From Spirulina sp. SIO3F2 (GTDB lineage: Bacteria > Cyanobacteriota > Cyanobacteriia > Cyanobacteriales > Spirulinaceae), in NCBI GenBank assembly GCA_010672165.1, contig JAAHHN010000037.1, forward strand, positions 1 through 38,987: DNA of 38,987 nucleotides, in the 5' to 3' direction. The position numbers and the translations under genes are program-made. Below the pieces are notes generated by a model, which was not told the origin of the DNA, searched no databases, and saw nothing but the letters and a program-made list of their open reading frames with translations. Numbering within the stretch: the stretch's first letter is position 1; every line of letters begins with the position of its first letter. Shown here piece after piece: positions 32,235 to 38,987 of this stretch.

Positions 32235-32555
32235 ATGAACAAACAACGATCCCATCCCCCCAACCATCGCCAGAATCTATTTTTTGTAAATCTCAAGCCG
32301 ATTTGGATACAGAGCTGGGGCTACTTTCTCGTTCTGGCTTGCGGCAGTGGCGCGATTAATGGGCTCTTGGCTCGATTGGGATGGATTCAGGCGCATCAGG
32401 TTTCACCGCTCTACCGCAACGAATTCATTTTGCCCTGCTTGTGGTTTCTGCTTGGCCTCGGGCTGGGCATGTTTTTAGTCCCCCGCATCATCTATCACCA
32501 CCAAGCAAAATCACCCGAGCTAGAGGCAGATCAGGAGAGGGGTAGTTTAGAGTGA
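32235..32555 (+). CDS. Small hypothetical membrane protein, 106 aa
   Basis: This 106-residue protein has two hydrophobic segments: WGYFLVLACGSGAINGLLA (about 28-46) and ILPCLWFLLGLGLGMFLV (about 65-82), connected by a short loop with RLGWIQAHQVSPLYRNEF. The C-terminus is hydrophilic and charged. The topology suggests a two-helix inner-membrane or thylakoid protein. AGGAAC lies 9 bp upstream of the ATG at 32235. I do not recognise the family, but similar two-helix proteins are conserved in cyanobacteria. A 77-aa gene follows 47 bp downstream in the same direction. Confidence 0.65.
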   Translation: MNKQRSHPPNHRQNLFFVNLKPIWIQSWGYFLVLACGSGAINGLLARLGWIQAHQVSPLYRNEFILPCLWFLLGLGLGMFLVPRIIYHHQAKSPELEADQERGSLE

Positions 32556-32602
32556 GAAAGGATTAATCCGTCCCATCTTAATCAGCAGCGGAGAGCAACG
32601 CC

Positions 32603-32836
32603 ATGAGTGAACAGCCTGAAAAAAACCTCGAACAACGCCTTGAAGATGAAGTGGCATTTATGAGCATCAATAAATTAACGGAACTGGGTAATCAAGCGAT
32701 CGCGGCAGGTCTGATTATTGGTCATGGCTTTCACGGGGGACAATACGAAATTTTGCGGCGGGGTGAGGTCTTGCTCTTCTCGCCCGAAGAGGCGCAGGCT
32801 TATCTGGAAGAGGCGTTGCAGAAGAAAGGAAAGTAG
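32603..32836 (+). CDS. Conserved-type hypothetical protein, 77 aa
   Basis: A small acidic soluble protein: MSEQPEKNLEQRLEDEVAFM, then a helix with LTELGNQAIAAG, a turn-rich strand region IIGHGFHGGQYEILRRGEVL and the helix SPEEAQAYLEEALQKKGK. The short, balanced composition and central GxGFHGGQYEI motif look conserved, but I cannot assign a family. GGAGAG about 12 bp upstream supports the ATG. It may be co-transcribed with the 106-aa gene. Its stop codon is immediately followed by a TTCAAAG-type repeat that separates it from the glycosyltransferase gene. Confidence 0.65.
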   Translation: MSEQPEKNLEQRLEDEVAFMSINKLTELGNQAIAAGLIIGHGFHGGQYEILRRGEVLLFSPEEAQAYLEEALQKKGK

Positions 32837-32875
32837 AGTTTAGAGTTCAAAGTTCAAAGTTCAGGGTTCAGAGTT
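32836..32875 (+). repeat. AGTTCAAAGT-type short repeat between genes
   Basis: GAGTTTAGAGTTCAAAGTTC continues as AAAGTTCAGGGTTCAGAGTT. This is the same family as 10806-10837, in opposite orientation. It begins at the last base of the TAG stop of the 77-aa gene. Confidence 0.7.
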
Positions 32876-32914
32876 GTTTAAAACACGAACGCTTACCTTG
32901 AATAAGGAACAGGC

Positions 32915-34039
32915 ATGAAACACAGTTGGGCATTTCTGGAAATTTTTTCCCGTGAAGGGGGAATTCAATCCTACGTTAAAGATATTTGGCAAGCCTATGG
33001 AGAGCTGGCGGCGGCACAGGGCTATCACTCGCAGGTGTTTTTGCTGCGCGATCGCGCCCCCATCACCAACCCATTCCAGAGCGATCGCGTCCGGTTCCAC
33101 TATTACGCCAGCCGCTCAGCCCAGCTCGGACGGCTCAAACTGGCTACAGGCTTGGCGCGATCGCTTCTGCTTAATCGACCCCAGCGGGTCTTGTGTGGTC
33201 ATATCAAACTCGCCCCTTTAACGCGTCTACTGTGCCAGCCCTTGGGCATCCCCTATACCGTGCTCACCTATGGCAAAGAAGTGTGGGATATGTGGGAAAT
33301 GCTCACGGATCTTGAGCGCCAATCCTTGCACCACGCCGCTAGCATTTGGACGATTAGCCGCTATAGCCGCGATCGAATTTGTGAAGCTCATCGAATTCCT
33401 CCAACACGAGTGCAGTTGTTGCCTTGCGTCGTTGATGGGGAGCGATTTCAGCCTGGTTCTAAACCTGTTCATTTACTGGAGCGCTACCAACTCCAGGGCG
33501 CAAAAGTATTGATGACCGTCTCACGACTCTGGGCAGAGGATATTTATAAGGGCGTGGATGTGACGATTCGAGCGCTGCCGCAGATTGCCCAGGCTATTCC
33601 GAATGTGAAATATCTGGTGATCGGTCGCGGGGACGATCAGCCGCGTTTGGCTCAGTTGGCTCAAGAGATGGGCGTAGGCGATCGCGTTGTATTCGCAGGC
33701 TTTGTGTCTACCCCCGAGTTGCCGGATCACTATCGTGTCGCTGATGCTTACACCATGCCCTCCCAGGAAGGGTTCGGTATTGTCTACCTCGAAGCGATGG
33801 CTAGCGGCATTCCGGCGCTCTCGGGTCTAGGGGATGGTTCGGCTGATCCGTTGCAGGATAGTCGGGTAGGCTGGCAAGTACCCCATCGGGACGTGGATGC
33901 GGTCGCAGCGGGGTGTATTGAGATGCTGCGGGGTGAGGAGCAGCGGTGTGATGGAGAATGGTTGCGATCGCAGGCACTGGAAAAGTTCGGTCGGGCATCG
34001 TTGACCCAGCGCTTGGTTCAACTGTTAGAACTCGACTGA
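32915..34039 (+). CDS. GT4-family glycosyltransferase
   Basis: This 374-residue enzyme has the two-domain GT-B fold of family GT4. N-terminal domain: FSREGGIQSYVKDIW (the GG loop) to about residue 165. C-terminal donor-binding domain: VLMTVSRLWAEDIYKGVDV, VKYLVIGRGDDQPRLAQLA, VFAGFVSTPELPDHYRVADA and the E-x7-E motif EGFGIVYLE followed by AMASGIPALSG. GT4 enzymes transfer sugars from nucleotide-sugars with retention, mostly in cell-wall or exopolysaccharide synthesis; the substrate is unknown. There is no signal peptide, so it is cytoplasmic or peripheral. It converges with the aldolase gene, overlapping it by 22 bp. Confidence 0.92.
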   Translation: MKHSWAFLEIFSREGGIQSYVKDIWQAYGELAAAQGYHSQVFLLRDRAPITNPFQSDRVRFHYYASRSAQLGRLKLATGLARSLLLNRPQRVLCGHIKLAPLTRLLCQPLGIPYTVLTYGKEVWDMWEMLTDLERQSLHHAASIWTISRYSRDRICEAHRIPPTRVQLLPCVVDGERFQPGSKPVHLLERYQLQGAKVLMTVSRLWAEDIYKGVDVTIRALPQIAQAIPNVKYLVIGRGDDQPRLAQLAQEMGVGDRVVFAGFVSTPELPDHYRVADAYTMPSQEGFGIVYLEAMASGIPALSGLGDGSADPLQDSRVGWQVPHRDVDAVAAGCIEMLRGEEQRCDGEWLRSQALEKFGRASLTQRLVQLLELD

Positions 34040-34671
34040 TCATGCTCAGTTTGAATGTGTTGAATCCCCTCCTGAATCCGCCGTGTTATTCCTGCCCAAT
34101 CCTCAGTTTGAACTAGCTGACGGGGGAAAAGCTGACTCGAAAGACCCACCGCGATCGCGCCCGCTTGCAACAGTTCTGGCGTTTGTTCTAGGGTCACGCC
34201 GCCTGTGGGGATGAGCGGAATATCGTTAAGAGGCGCTGCGATCGCCTGCAAATAAGCCGCGCCCCCCACTGCTTGAATCGGAAACACTTTCACCGCTGTG
34301 GCCCCCGCTTGCCAAGCCGTGACGATTTCGCTGGGGGTGAGCGCCCCTGGAATGATGGGAATGCCCAGCGATCGCGCCATCTGGATTAATGGCACGTTGG
34401 TATGGGGCGCAAAGGCGAAAGCAGCGTCCACATCAGCGGCCTGTTGGAGCTGTTCAACGGTTAGGATTGTGCCGACCCCGATCGCGCGATTGGGAAACGC
34501 TTGACTGAGACGGCGCACCAACTGCTGGGCATGGGGCGTATTCCAGGTAATTTCAATCGAAGCCAAGCCCCCTTCAATGGCGCAAACTGCCATTTGATAA
34601 GCTATCTCCGGCGTGGCCGCTCTCACTACGGCAATGATCGGGCTGTTCTCAAGTTGATTTAACCAAGCCAC
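34018..34671 (-). CDS. eda: KDPG/KHG aldolase (2-dehydro-3-deoxyphosphogluconate aldolase)
   Basis: Eda cleaves 2-keto-3-deoxy-6-phosphogluconate to pyruvate and glyceraldehyde-3-phosphate (Entner-Doudoroff) and can also cleave 4-hydroxy-2-oxoglutarate. The 217-residue length is normal. Visible residues: Glu40 (GLASIEITWNTP), GVGTIL (65-70), Schiff-base Lys128 (GATAVKVFPIQAVGG), and phosphate-binding IPTGGVT. One deviation: the usual FxVSPG stretch reads AFAFAPH (84-90), which could alter substrate preference. Many cyanobacteria carry such a gene. Its last 22 bp overlap the 3' end of the converging glycosyltransferase gene; the overlap encodes QSSSNS-type residues of low conservation. Confidence 0.9.
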   Translation of the reverse strand: MAWLNQLENSPIIAVVRAATPEIAYQMAVCAIEGGLASIEITWNTPHAQQLVRRLSQAFPNRAIGVGTILTVEQLQQAADVDAAFAFAPHTNVPLIQMARSLGIPIIPGALTPSEIVTAWQAGATAVKVFPIQAVGGAAYLQAIAAPLNDIPLIPTGGVTLEQTPELLQAGAIAVGLSSQLFPRQLVQTEDWAGITRRIQEGIQHIQTEHDQSSSNS

Positions 34672-34758
34672 CTTAATTTAAACTCACCCTTAATCTGGAA
34701 CCACGATGCTGCCCAAAGTGCTTTTAAAAGCGCATTCATCATATCTTGTGTTGACGTC

Positions 34759-35442
34759 ATGACCTCTATTTCCATCATCATCCCGGTCTACAACGAAGCG
34801 TTAGCCCTGCCCCAGACCTTGCCTCACCTCTGCTCAAACCCCAATCTAGAAATTATTGTGGTGGATGGCGGGTCAACGGATGACTCATTGGCGATCGCTC
34901 AGTCCTATGACGTCAAGGCATTTTTAAGTCCTGAACCCGGACGCGCTGCTCAAATGAATGCGGGGGCAGCACTCGCCACAGGCGAAATTCTGCTGTTTCT
35001 CCACGCTGATACCCAACTGCCGACAGGGTTTGAAACCCTTGTGAGAAGAGCATTACAAGATGAACAAGTGGTGGCAGGGGCATTTGAGCTGGCGATCGCA
35101 GGCTCAGCACCCGGATTACGTTGGGTCGAATGGGGGGTTAAATGGCGATCGCATTGGTTTGCCTTGCCCTATGGGGATCAAGCTGTGTTTTTGCGCAGGG
35201 AAACCTTTGAAGCGATTGGGGGCTTCCCCAGCCTACCGATTATGGAAGATTTTGTGTTTGTCCGTCAGTTGCAGCGTCACGGCAAAATCACCATCCTCCC
35301 CCAGCCTGTACTCACTTCAGCTCGGCGCTGGCAACGGCTGGGTATCCTCAAAACGACGCTGATCAATCAAACCATGATTATGGGCTATTACGCGGGCGTG
35401 AAGCCGCAGCGTTTGGCAGATTGGTATCGACGCCTACGTTAA
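34759..35442 (+). CDS. TIGR04283-type family 2 glycosyltransferase
   Basis: A 227-residue GT2 enzyme. The N-terminus ISIIIPVYNEALALPQTL starts the nucleotide-binding domain, followed by IIVVDGGSTDDS and the metal-binding FLHADTQLP. RAAQMNAGA and PYGDQAVFLRRETFEAIGGF are hallmarks of the TIGR04283 subgroup, which is often found near arsenosugar genes (ArsS, ArsM); no such genes lie beside it here. A final short hydrophobic region is compatible with membrane association. The substrate is undetermined. It is divergent from the aldolase gene (87-bp gap) and converges with the hybrid kinase gene. Confidence 0.9.
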   Translation: MTSISIIIPVYNEALALPQTLPHLCSNPNLEIIVVDGGSTDDSLAIAQSYDVKAFLSPEPGRAAQMNAGAALATGEILLFLHADTQLPTGFETLVRRALQDEQVVAGAFELAIAGSAPGLRWVEWGVKWRSHWFALPYGDQAVFLRRETFEAIGGFPSLPIMEDFVFVRQLQRHGKITILPQPVLTSARRWQRLGILKTTLINQTMIMGYYAGVKPQRLADWYRRLR

Positions 35443-35463
35443 ATCTGGATAACAGTAACTGAC

Positions 35464-37542
35464 TTATGAGACCAATTCGCTCAGACGTTCAAACTGGAAT
35501 TCATCCACCCAATTGATCAGCTTTTTGCGCAAGCTGACGTAGTTTTCCGGAATTTCATGGAGCAAGTCGCGGATCTGCTGCTCATTACAGACTGAGATCG
35601 CCCCCTGGAGCTCAATCTGCCATTGCGGGGGCATGAAATCTAAGGTGTCTGGCGAATGCGTATCTGGTAATTGGGCAGGGTGAGCCGCAGGTTCCAAAGA
35701 TTTTGCTGCGTAGCGATATTCCACAGGCAGTTGGCTGGCGATCGCGTCCAAGAGCTGCTCTCGGTTAAATGGTTTGGTGAGCACCTGCATAATTCCCTCG
35801 GGTGGGAATTGACCATTATCACGACTAAAAGCATTGGCAGTTAGGCCGATTAGGACTGGAGGGGAATGATCCTGGCGTAACGTCGCAACCACAAGGTCAG
35901 CTTCTGTATTGTTGAGAACGCTTAAATGAATCAAGGCTAAATCGACTGGCTGGCTTTGACAATGGGCGATCGCACTCGGCACATCTGCACAAATCGTGAC
36001 CACAAATCCCACATCTGTGAGCCACTCTTGATACAAGAGACGGCTATCCGCATCGTTTTCGAGCACCAGAATCTGATAAGTGGGCTGATTAGGTTGCAGC
36101 CCCACCACAGTATTGACTGCTACTTCTTGCTCAACCTGAGTTTGGCTCACCTCCACCGGAATCGTAAATGCAAATGTTGCTCCCTGTTGCTCAACGCTAT
36201 CAACAGTGATTTGTCCCCCCATTAGTTGAACAAATTGCTGAGCAATGCTCAAACCTAATCCTGTACCTTCCAGTTGCTCTGCACCTGTTTGAGTCTGACC
36301 AAACGCTTCAAAAATATGCTCTAGGCTATCAGTGGGAATACCACAGCCTGTATCTTGCACCCAGAACGTGAGGTTTACCCAATGTAGACGGCTCTGAGGC
36401 TGGGCTTGCACCCGCAGCGTCACTGTTCCCTGTTCGGTGAACTTAACGCCATTACTGAGGAGATTAATCAATACTTGGCGGAGTTTTTGCCCATCGATAA
36501 GCGCTTGGCGGGGTACAGTCGGGTCCCATTGCAACGAGAGTTCGAGAGCTTTGGCTTGAGCCTTGACCTCCACAATCTCAATCACACTCCGTAGCAGCGC
36601 ATGCAGATCGCAATTTGCCAAACTGAGGGTCGTGCGCCCAGCTTCGATTTTAGACATCGCCAACACATCATTAATCAGCGTGAGGAGATGTTCACCACTG
36701 CGATTGATGATGTGGAGTTGGTTGGTCTGAGTGGGGGTCAAATTTGTAGCGCCACCCAGGAGCTGAGCAAATCCCAAAATGGCATTGAGGGGGGTGCGTA
36801 GCTCATGACTCATGCTGGCGAGAAACTCGCTTTTTGCAGCGCTGGCGGCTTCGGCTTTGTCTTTAGCGTGCTGGAGTGCTGCCGCCTGTTGTTGCGTTGC
36901 GGCCAACAACTGCGCCTGTTGGAGAGCCACCGTCATATGCTCCCCAATCTGGATCACAATGTTGATTTCATCCGCTCCCCAGAGGCGGGGGGTGGCATTT
37001 TGATATACACAAACCAAACCCCAAAGCTGATTATCGACAAAGAGGGGGGTATTAACATAGGCTTTGGCGTCCATGCGATCGAGAAAGTCTTGATAGCATT
37101 CGCTAAATCCTGCTGTAGCAACGTCATTGACGGCGCGATAGGGCAGTCCCCCCCGATAGATGCCCCCTTGGTTCGCTTGTAAATAGGTGTCGGTCACTTC
37201 AACAGGCGGTTCGCCTGCTTTATATTGCTGGAGCACACAATCCGAATGCTCGGTGGTATTCCGTTGCAGCTCGGCTTCCACAATTTGACGGGTGCGCAGT
37301 GGTTCCCAGTTTGGGTTTACGGATTCTGCAACAATGGTGCCGCTCCAATCAGGATTAAATTGGTAAATTATAGCGCGATCGCAAGCTAAAACCGAAAGGA
37401 GTTCTGCAGTGGTGGTTTGGAAAATTGTATCGAGATCCAAGCTTCGACGAATCCGCGTAATCCCTTGGGCTAGGATACGTTCTCGGGCTAAATGAGCACG
37501 AAGATTAGTTGTATGGGGTGTGGCTGAATTCATGTGTGTCAT
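35464..37542 (-). CDS. GAF hybrid histidine kinase with a degenerate receiver
   Basis: A 692-residue soluble kinase. GAF domain (about 20-210) is of the phytochrome/cyanobacteriochrome-like type: it has GFSECYQDFLDRMDAKAYVN with Cys149 but Tyr150 where pigment-binding domains have His, so a chromophore is doubtful. HisKA has the phospho-His246 in ASMSHELRTPLNAILGF, then HATPase with N box NLLSNGVKF, G1 DTGCGIP and G2 GTGLGLSIAQ. The C-terminal receiver (about 488-610) has ENDADS at its acidic patch and DLALIHLSV with His539 in place of the phospho-acceptor Asp, while KPF is kept. So phosphorelay to this receiver is not expected; it may act as a regulatory decoy. A helical tail follows. Confidence 0.9.
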   Translation of the reverse strand: MTHMNSATPHTTNLRAHLARERILAQGITRIRRSLDLDTIFQTTTAELLSVLACDRAIIYQFNPDWSGTIVAESVNPNWEPLRTRQIVEAELQRNTTEHSDCVLQQYKAGEPPVEVTDTYLQANQGGIYRGGLPYRAVNDVATAGFSECYQDFLDRMDAKAYVNTPLFVDNQLWGLVCVYQNATPRLWGADEINIVIQIGEHMTVALQQAQLLAATQQQAAALQHAKDKAEAASAAKSEFLASMSHELRTPLNAILGFAQLLGGATNLTPTQTNQLHIINRSGEHLLTLINDVLAMSKIEAGRTTLSLANCDLHALLRSVIEIVEVKAQAKALELSLQWDPTVPRQALIDGQKLRQVLINLLSNGVKFTEQGTVTLRVQAQPQSRLHWVNLTFWVQDTGCGIPTDSLEHIFEAFGQTQTGAEQLEGTGLGLSIAQQFVQLMGGQITVDSVEQQGATFAFTIPVEVSQTQVEQEVAVNTVVGLQPNQPTYQILVLENDADSRLLYQEWLTDVGFVVTICADVPSAIAHCQSQPVDLALIHLSVLNNTEADLVVATLRQDHSPPVLIGLTANAFSRDNGQFPPEGIMQVLTKPFNREQLLDAIASQLPVEYRYAAKSLEPAAHPAQLPDTHSPDTLDFMPPQWQIELQGAISVCNEQQIRDLLHEIPENYVSLRKKLINWVDEFQFERLSELVS

Positions 37543-37925
37543 TCACCAAAAAAATGTTTCAATCTAAAGCTTTGGATGCACTCAAATACAGGCACAATAA
37601 AACGAAAAACACCAATATAGTAAACGCCTCACAAGACTAATTGGAACACTTGAAAAAGTAAGAAAATGAGCTATTCGGAATTGTTTGGCGATCCCGTTCT
37701 CACAAGTGAGCAAAAAAAGCGACAGATGCCCTTAAAACCATAAATAGCTATCCTTTATTGATTTAAGGTGATGCACTCAAGTCGATGGCTTCAGGGACTA
37801 AAACAACCATCATGTTGTTATTCTGGCTGTCTACATGCCTTGTTCATGAATCAAGATTAACATTTTTGATTATCTCAATCCATCAGTTCAATTGCCTTAT
37901 TCTATTCATGTGCCTTATTCTATTC
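37543..37925. other. Intergenic region before the broken MpaB gene
   Basis: AT-rich. It contains a 25-codon frame 37666-37743 (MSYSELFGDPVLTSEQKKRQ at its start), possibly the remnant of a small gene, with a short CTCAC/GTGAG hairpin. An 18-bp tandem duplication, 37893-37928, covers the start codon of the next gene. No convincing promoter was seen. Confidence 0.4.
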
Positions 37926-37928
37926 ATG
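37893..37928 (+). repeat. Perfect 18-bp tandem duplication across the start codon
   Basis: TGCCTTATTCTATTCATG occurs twice back to back (37893-37910 and 37911-37928). Each copy ends with an in-frame ATG, so the first gives MCLILF and then the second gives MSQEQ. Length is a multiple of three, so the frame is kept. Confidence 0.9.
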
Positions 37929-38758
37929 TCTCAAGAACAAATCTCTACTGAGCCTAGCGTAATCGTCCATCATCTCTTTGGCTATCTGTTTCCTTGGGAT
38001 ATCACCCGAGCATTAGAATTTGCTTTACTTAAAACTTTTTGTGTCCCCAGTATTTCAAGGCTACTTGCCCAAACAGGAGAATTTCGTGACCATACTCAGA
38101 AGCGCTACGACGACACAGGACTGTTAATTGCTGAGATTGCCCAATGGGGCTACAAGCATGAGCGAGGACAAGCCGCTATTGCCCGCATGAATGCCATTCA
38201 CGGTCGCTTCAAAATCAGCAACAACGATTTTCTGTATGTACTCTCAACATTCATTTATGAACCGATTCGTTGGCTCAATCAGTTCGGTTGGCGTCGGTTA
38301 ACCGAAGTGGAACAGGAGGCTTGCTACCAATTTTGGTGTGCGGTGGGCGATCGCATGCAGATCACAAACATCCCCGATAGTTATATGGCTTTTGAGCAGT
38401 TCCACGATCGCTACGAGATTGAACAGTTTCTCTATGCTTCGACGAATCAACAGATCGCTGAGGCGACCCAAATGATGTTCCTGGGTTGGTTTCCCGTGCC
38501 GTTGCGGTCAATTCTTGCCCCTGCGCTGATGCATTGCTTGAGCCTTTGATGGTTCCGGCGTTGGGGGTCACGCAATCGCCCCAACGGCTGATGCAAACTG
38601 TGCGTCAGAGTCTGTGAGCGCAATCATACTTTGCTCATTTGTTCCCACCGCGTCAGCGATCGCACTTCTATACTGAACTGCCTAATCGCACCTATTCTCA
38701 GGGGTATGAGATTGAGGACTTGGGGCCGAAGTGGGAAGGGGAGCGGAGCGATCGCTGA
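37926..38758 (+). pseudogene. MpaB-family oxygenase (DUF2236), frameshifted
   Basis: From ATG 37926 (MSQEQISTEPSVIV) the frame shows DUF2236/MpaB-like features, including VPSISRLLAQTGEF, KRYDDTGLLIAEIAQWGY and ERGQAAIARMNAIHGRF, with the His typical of the family's haem ligand region. The frame runs to 38549 and stops in ALMHCLSL. A +1/-1 shift restores the family C-terminus: ALLEPLMVPALGVTQSPQRL continues from about 38530. A TGA at 38615-38617 then breaks the frame, and after it come LFPPRQRSHFYTELPNRTYSQGYEIE-type residues ending at 38758. MpaB-family proteins are haem oxygenases (latex-clearing type). The bases GATGCATTG suggest a lost GATG unit. Probably non-functional, unless a truncated protein works. 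Confidence 0.75.
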
Positions 38759-38816
38759 AAATCCGAGTTAAGATAACCCGTAATCGGCGAGGACAGCATA
38801 ACAATTTAACAAATCT

Positions 38817-38987
38817 ATGAAAGCACTCTTAATCTATCCCATTTTCCCGAAGAGCTTTTGGTCATTCGAGAAAACTCTTGAGTTGGTCGGGCGTAAAGCG
38901 ATGCTGCCGCCCCTCGGTCTCATCACAGTTGGTGCAATGCTCCCCCAAGACTGGGAACTCCGCCTCGTCGATCGTAATGTCTCTGAA
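38817..38987 (+). CDS. B12-binding domain radical SAM protein, partial
   Basis: The window ends inside this gene; 57 codons are visible from ATG 38817: MKALLIYPIFPKSFWSFEKT, then GRKAMLPPLGLITVGAMLPQ and DWELRLVDRNVSE. This is the N-terminal cobalamin-binding (Rossmann-like) domain start of a B12-dependent radical SAM enzyme of the type with a C-terminal DUF4070 domain. The pattern is PPLGLI-x-GAMLP followed by x-VDRNV. The radical SAM cluster lies beyond the window. No neighbour tells the substrate. It follows the broken MpaB gene by 58 bp in the same direction. Confidence 0.8.
   Translation, partial: MKALLIYPIFPKSFWSFEKTLELVGRKAMLPPLGLITVGAMLPQDWELRLVDRNVSE

Noticed and set aside
34759-35442. 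Arsenosugar gene cluster
   Set aside because: The glycosyltransferase subgroup is linked to it elsewhere, but no ArsM/ArsS-like gene is in the window.
1-38987. tRNA, rRNA or CRISPR array
   Set aside because: No T-loop-like GTTCRANTC with matching arms, no rRNA-like blocks and no regularly spaced repeats were found by eye; a tRNAscan run would settle the first.

Overview
The window looks like ordinary chromosomal DNA of a cyanobacterium. The octamer GCGATCGC (HIP1) recurs throughout. Several genes belong to families known mainly from cyanobacteria: DUF3155, DUF928, a CHAT/TPR protein, an RpaB-type response regulator, a group 2 sigma factor, crtE followed by a divergent PAP2 gene, and scpA followed by a sugar nucleotidyltransferase. 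I cannot name the genus. No rRNA, tRNA, CRISPR array, prophage or complete insertion sequence was seen.

Layout. 1-6.3 kb: a membrane acyltransferase, then on the minus strand a large exported TPR-CHAT protein with a small exported partner. 6.4-9.1 kb: a group 2 sigma factor divergent from a KtrB/TrkH potassium channel; the sigma upstream region carries two HLR1-like direct repeats (RpaB-type sites). 9.2-10.6 kb: crtE and a PAP2-like gene. 10.8-14 kb: two divergent hypothetical genes with almost touching start codons, YggT, a small membrane protein, upp, and a CRP-like palindrome. 14-19 kb: a transglutaminase-like protein, an exported DUF928 protein, a GAF histidine kinase and a DUF3155 gene. 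19.3-23.4 kb: scpA, a nucleotidyltransferase with a clear terminator, truB, and an RpaB-like regulator with a structured leader. 23.4-28.4 kb: a two-gene unit (degenerate Hsp70/actin-fold protein plus coiled-coil/disordered protein) divergent from a CRP-family regulator. 28.6-32.1 kb: a YdcF protein, a leucine-rich-repeat remnant, plsC and an FHA-GAF-adenylate cyclase. 32.2-38.99 kb: small conserved proteins, two glycosyltransferases, a KDPG-type aldolase, a hybrid kinase with a degenerate receiver, a broken MpaB-family oxygenase gene, and the start of a B12-binding/radical SAM gene.

Working together. Two regulatory themes appear. (1) cAMP: an adenylate cyclase whose visible residues predict ATP as substrate, a CRP-type receptor with its cAMP-contact residues, and a perfect GTGA-N6-TCAC palindrome lie in one window. 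(2) Light/stress: an RpaB-like regulator, and HLR1-like repeats in front of a group 2 sigma factor. The least explained unit is the pseudo-Hsp70 plus coiled-coil pair at 23.4-27.5 kb. Genome wear is visible as two related MITE-like elements, short repeats, one LRR remnant and one frameshifted gene.
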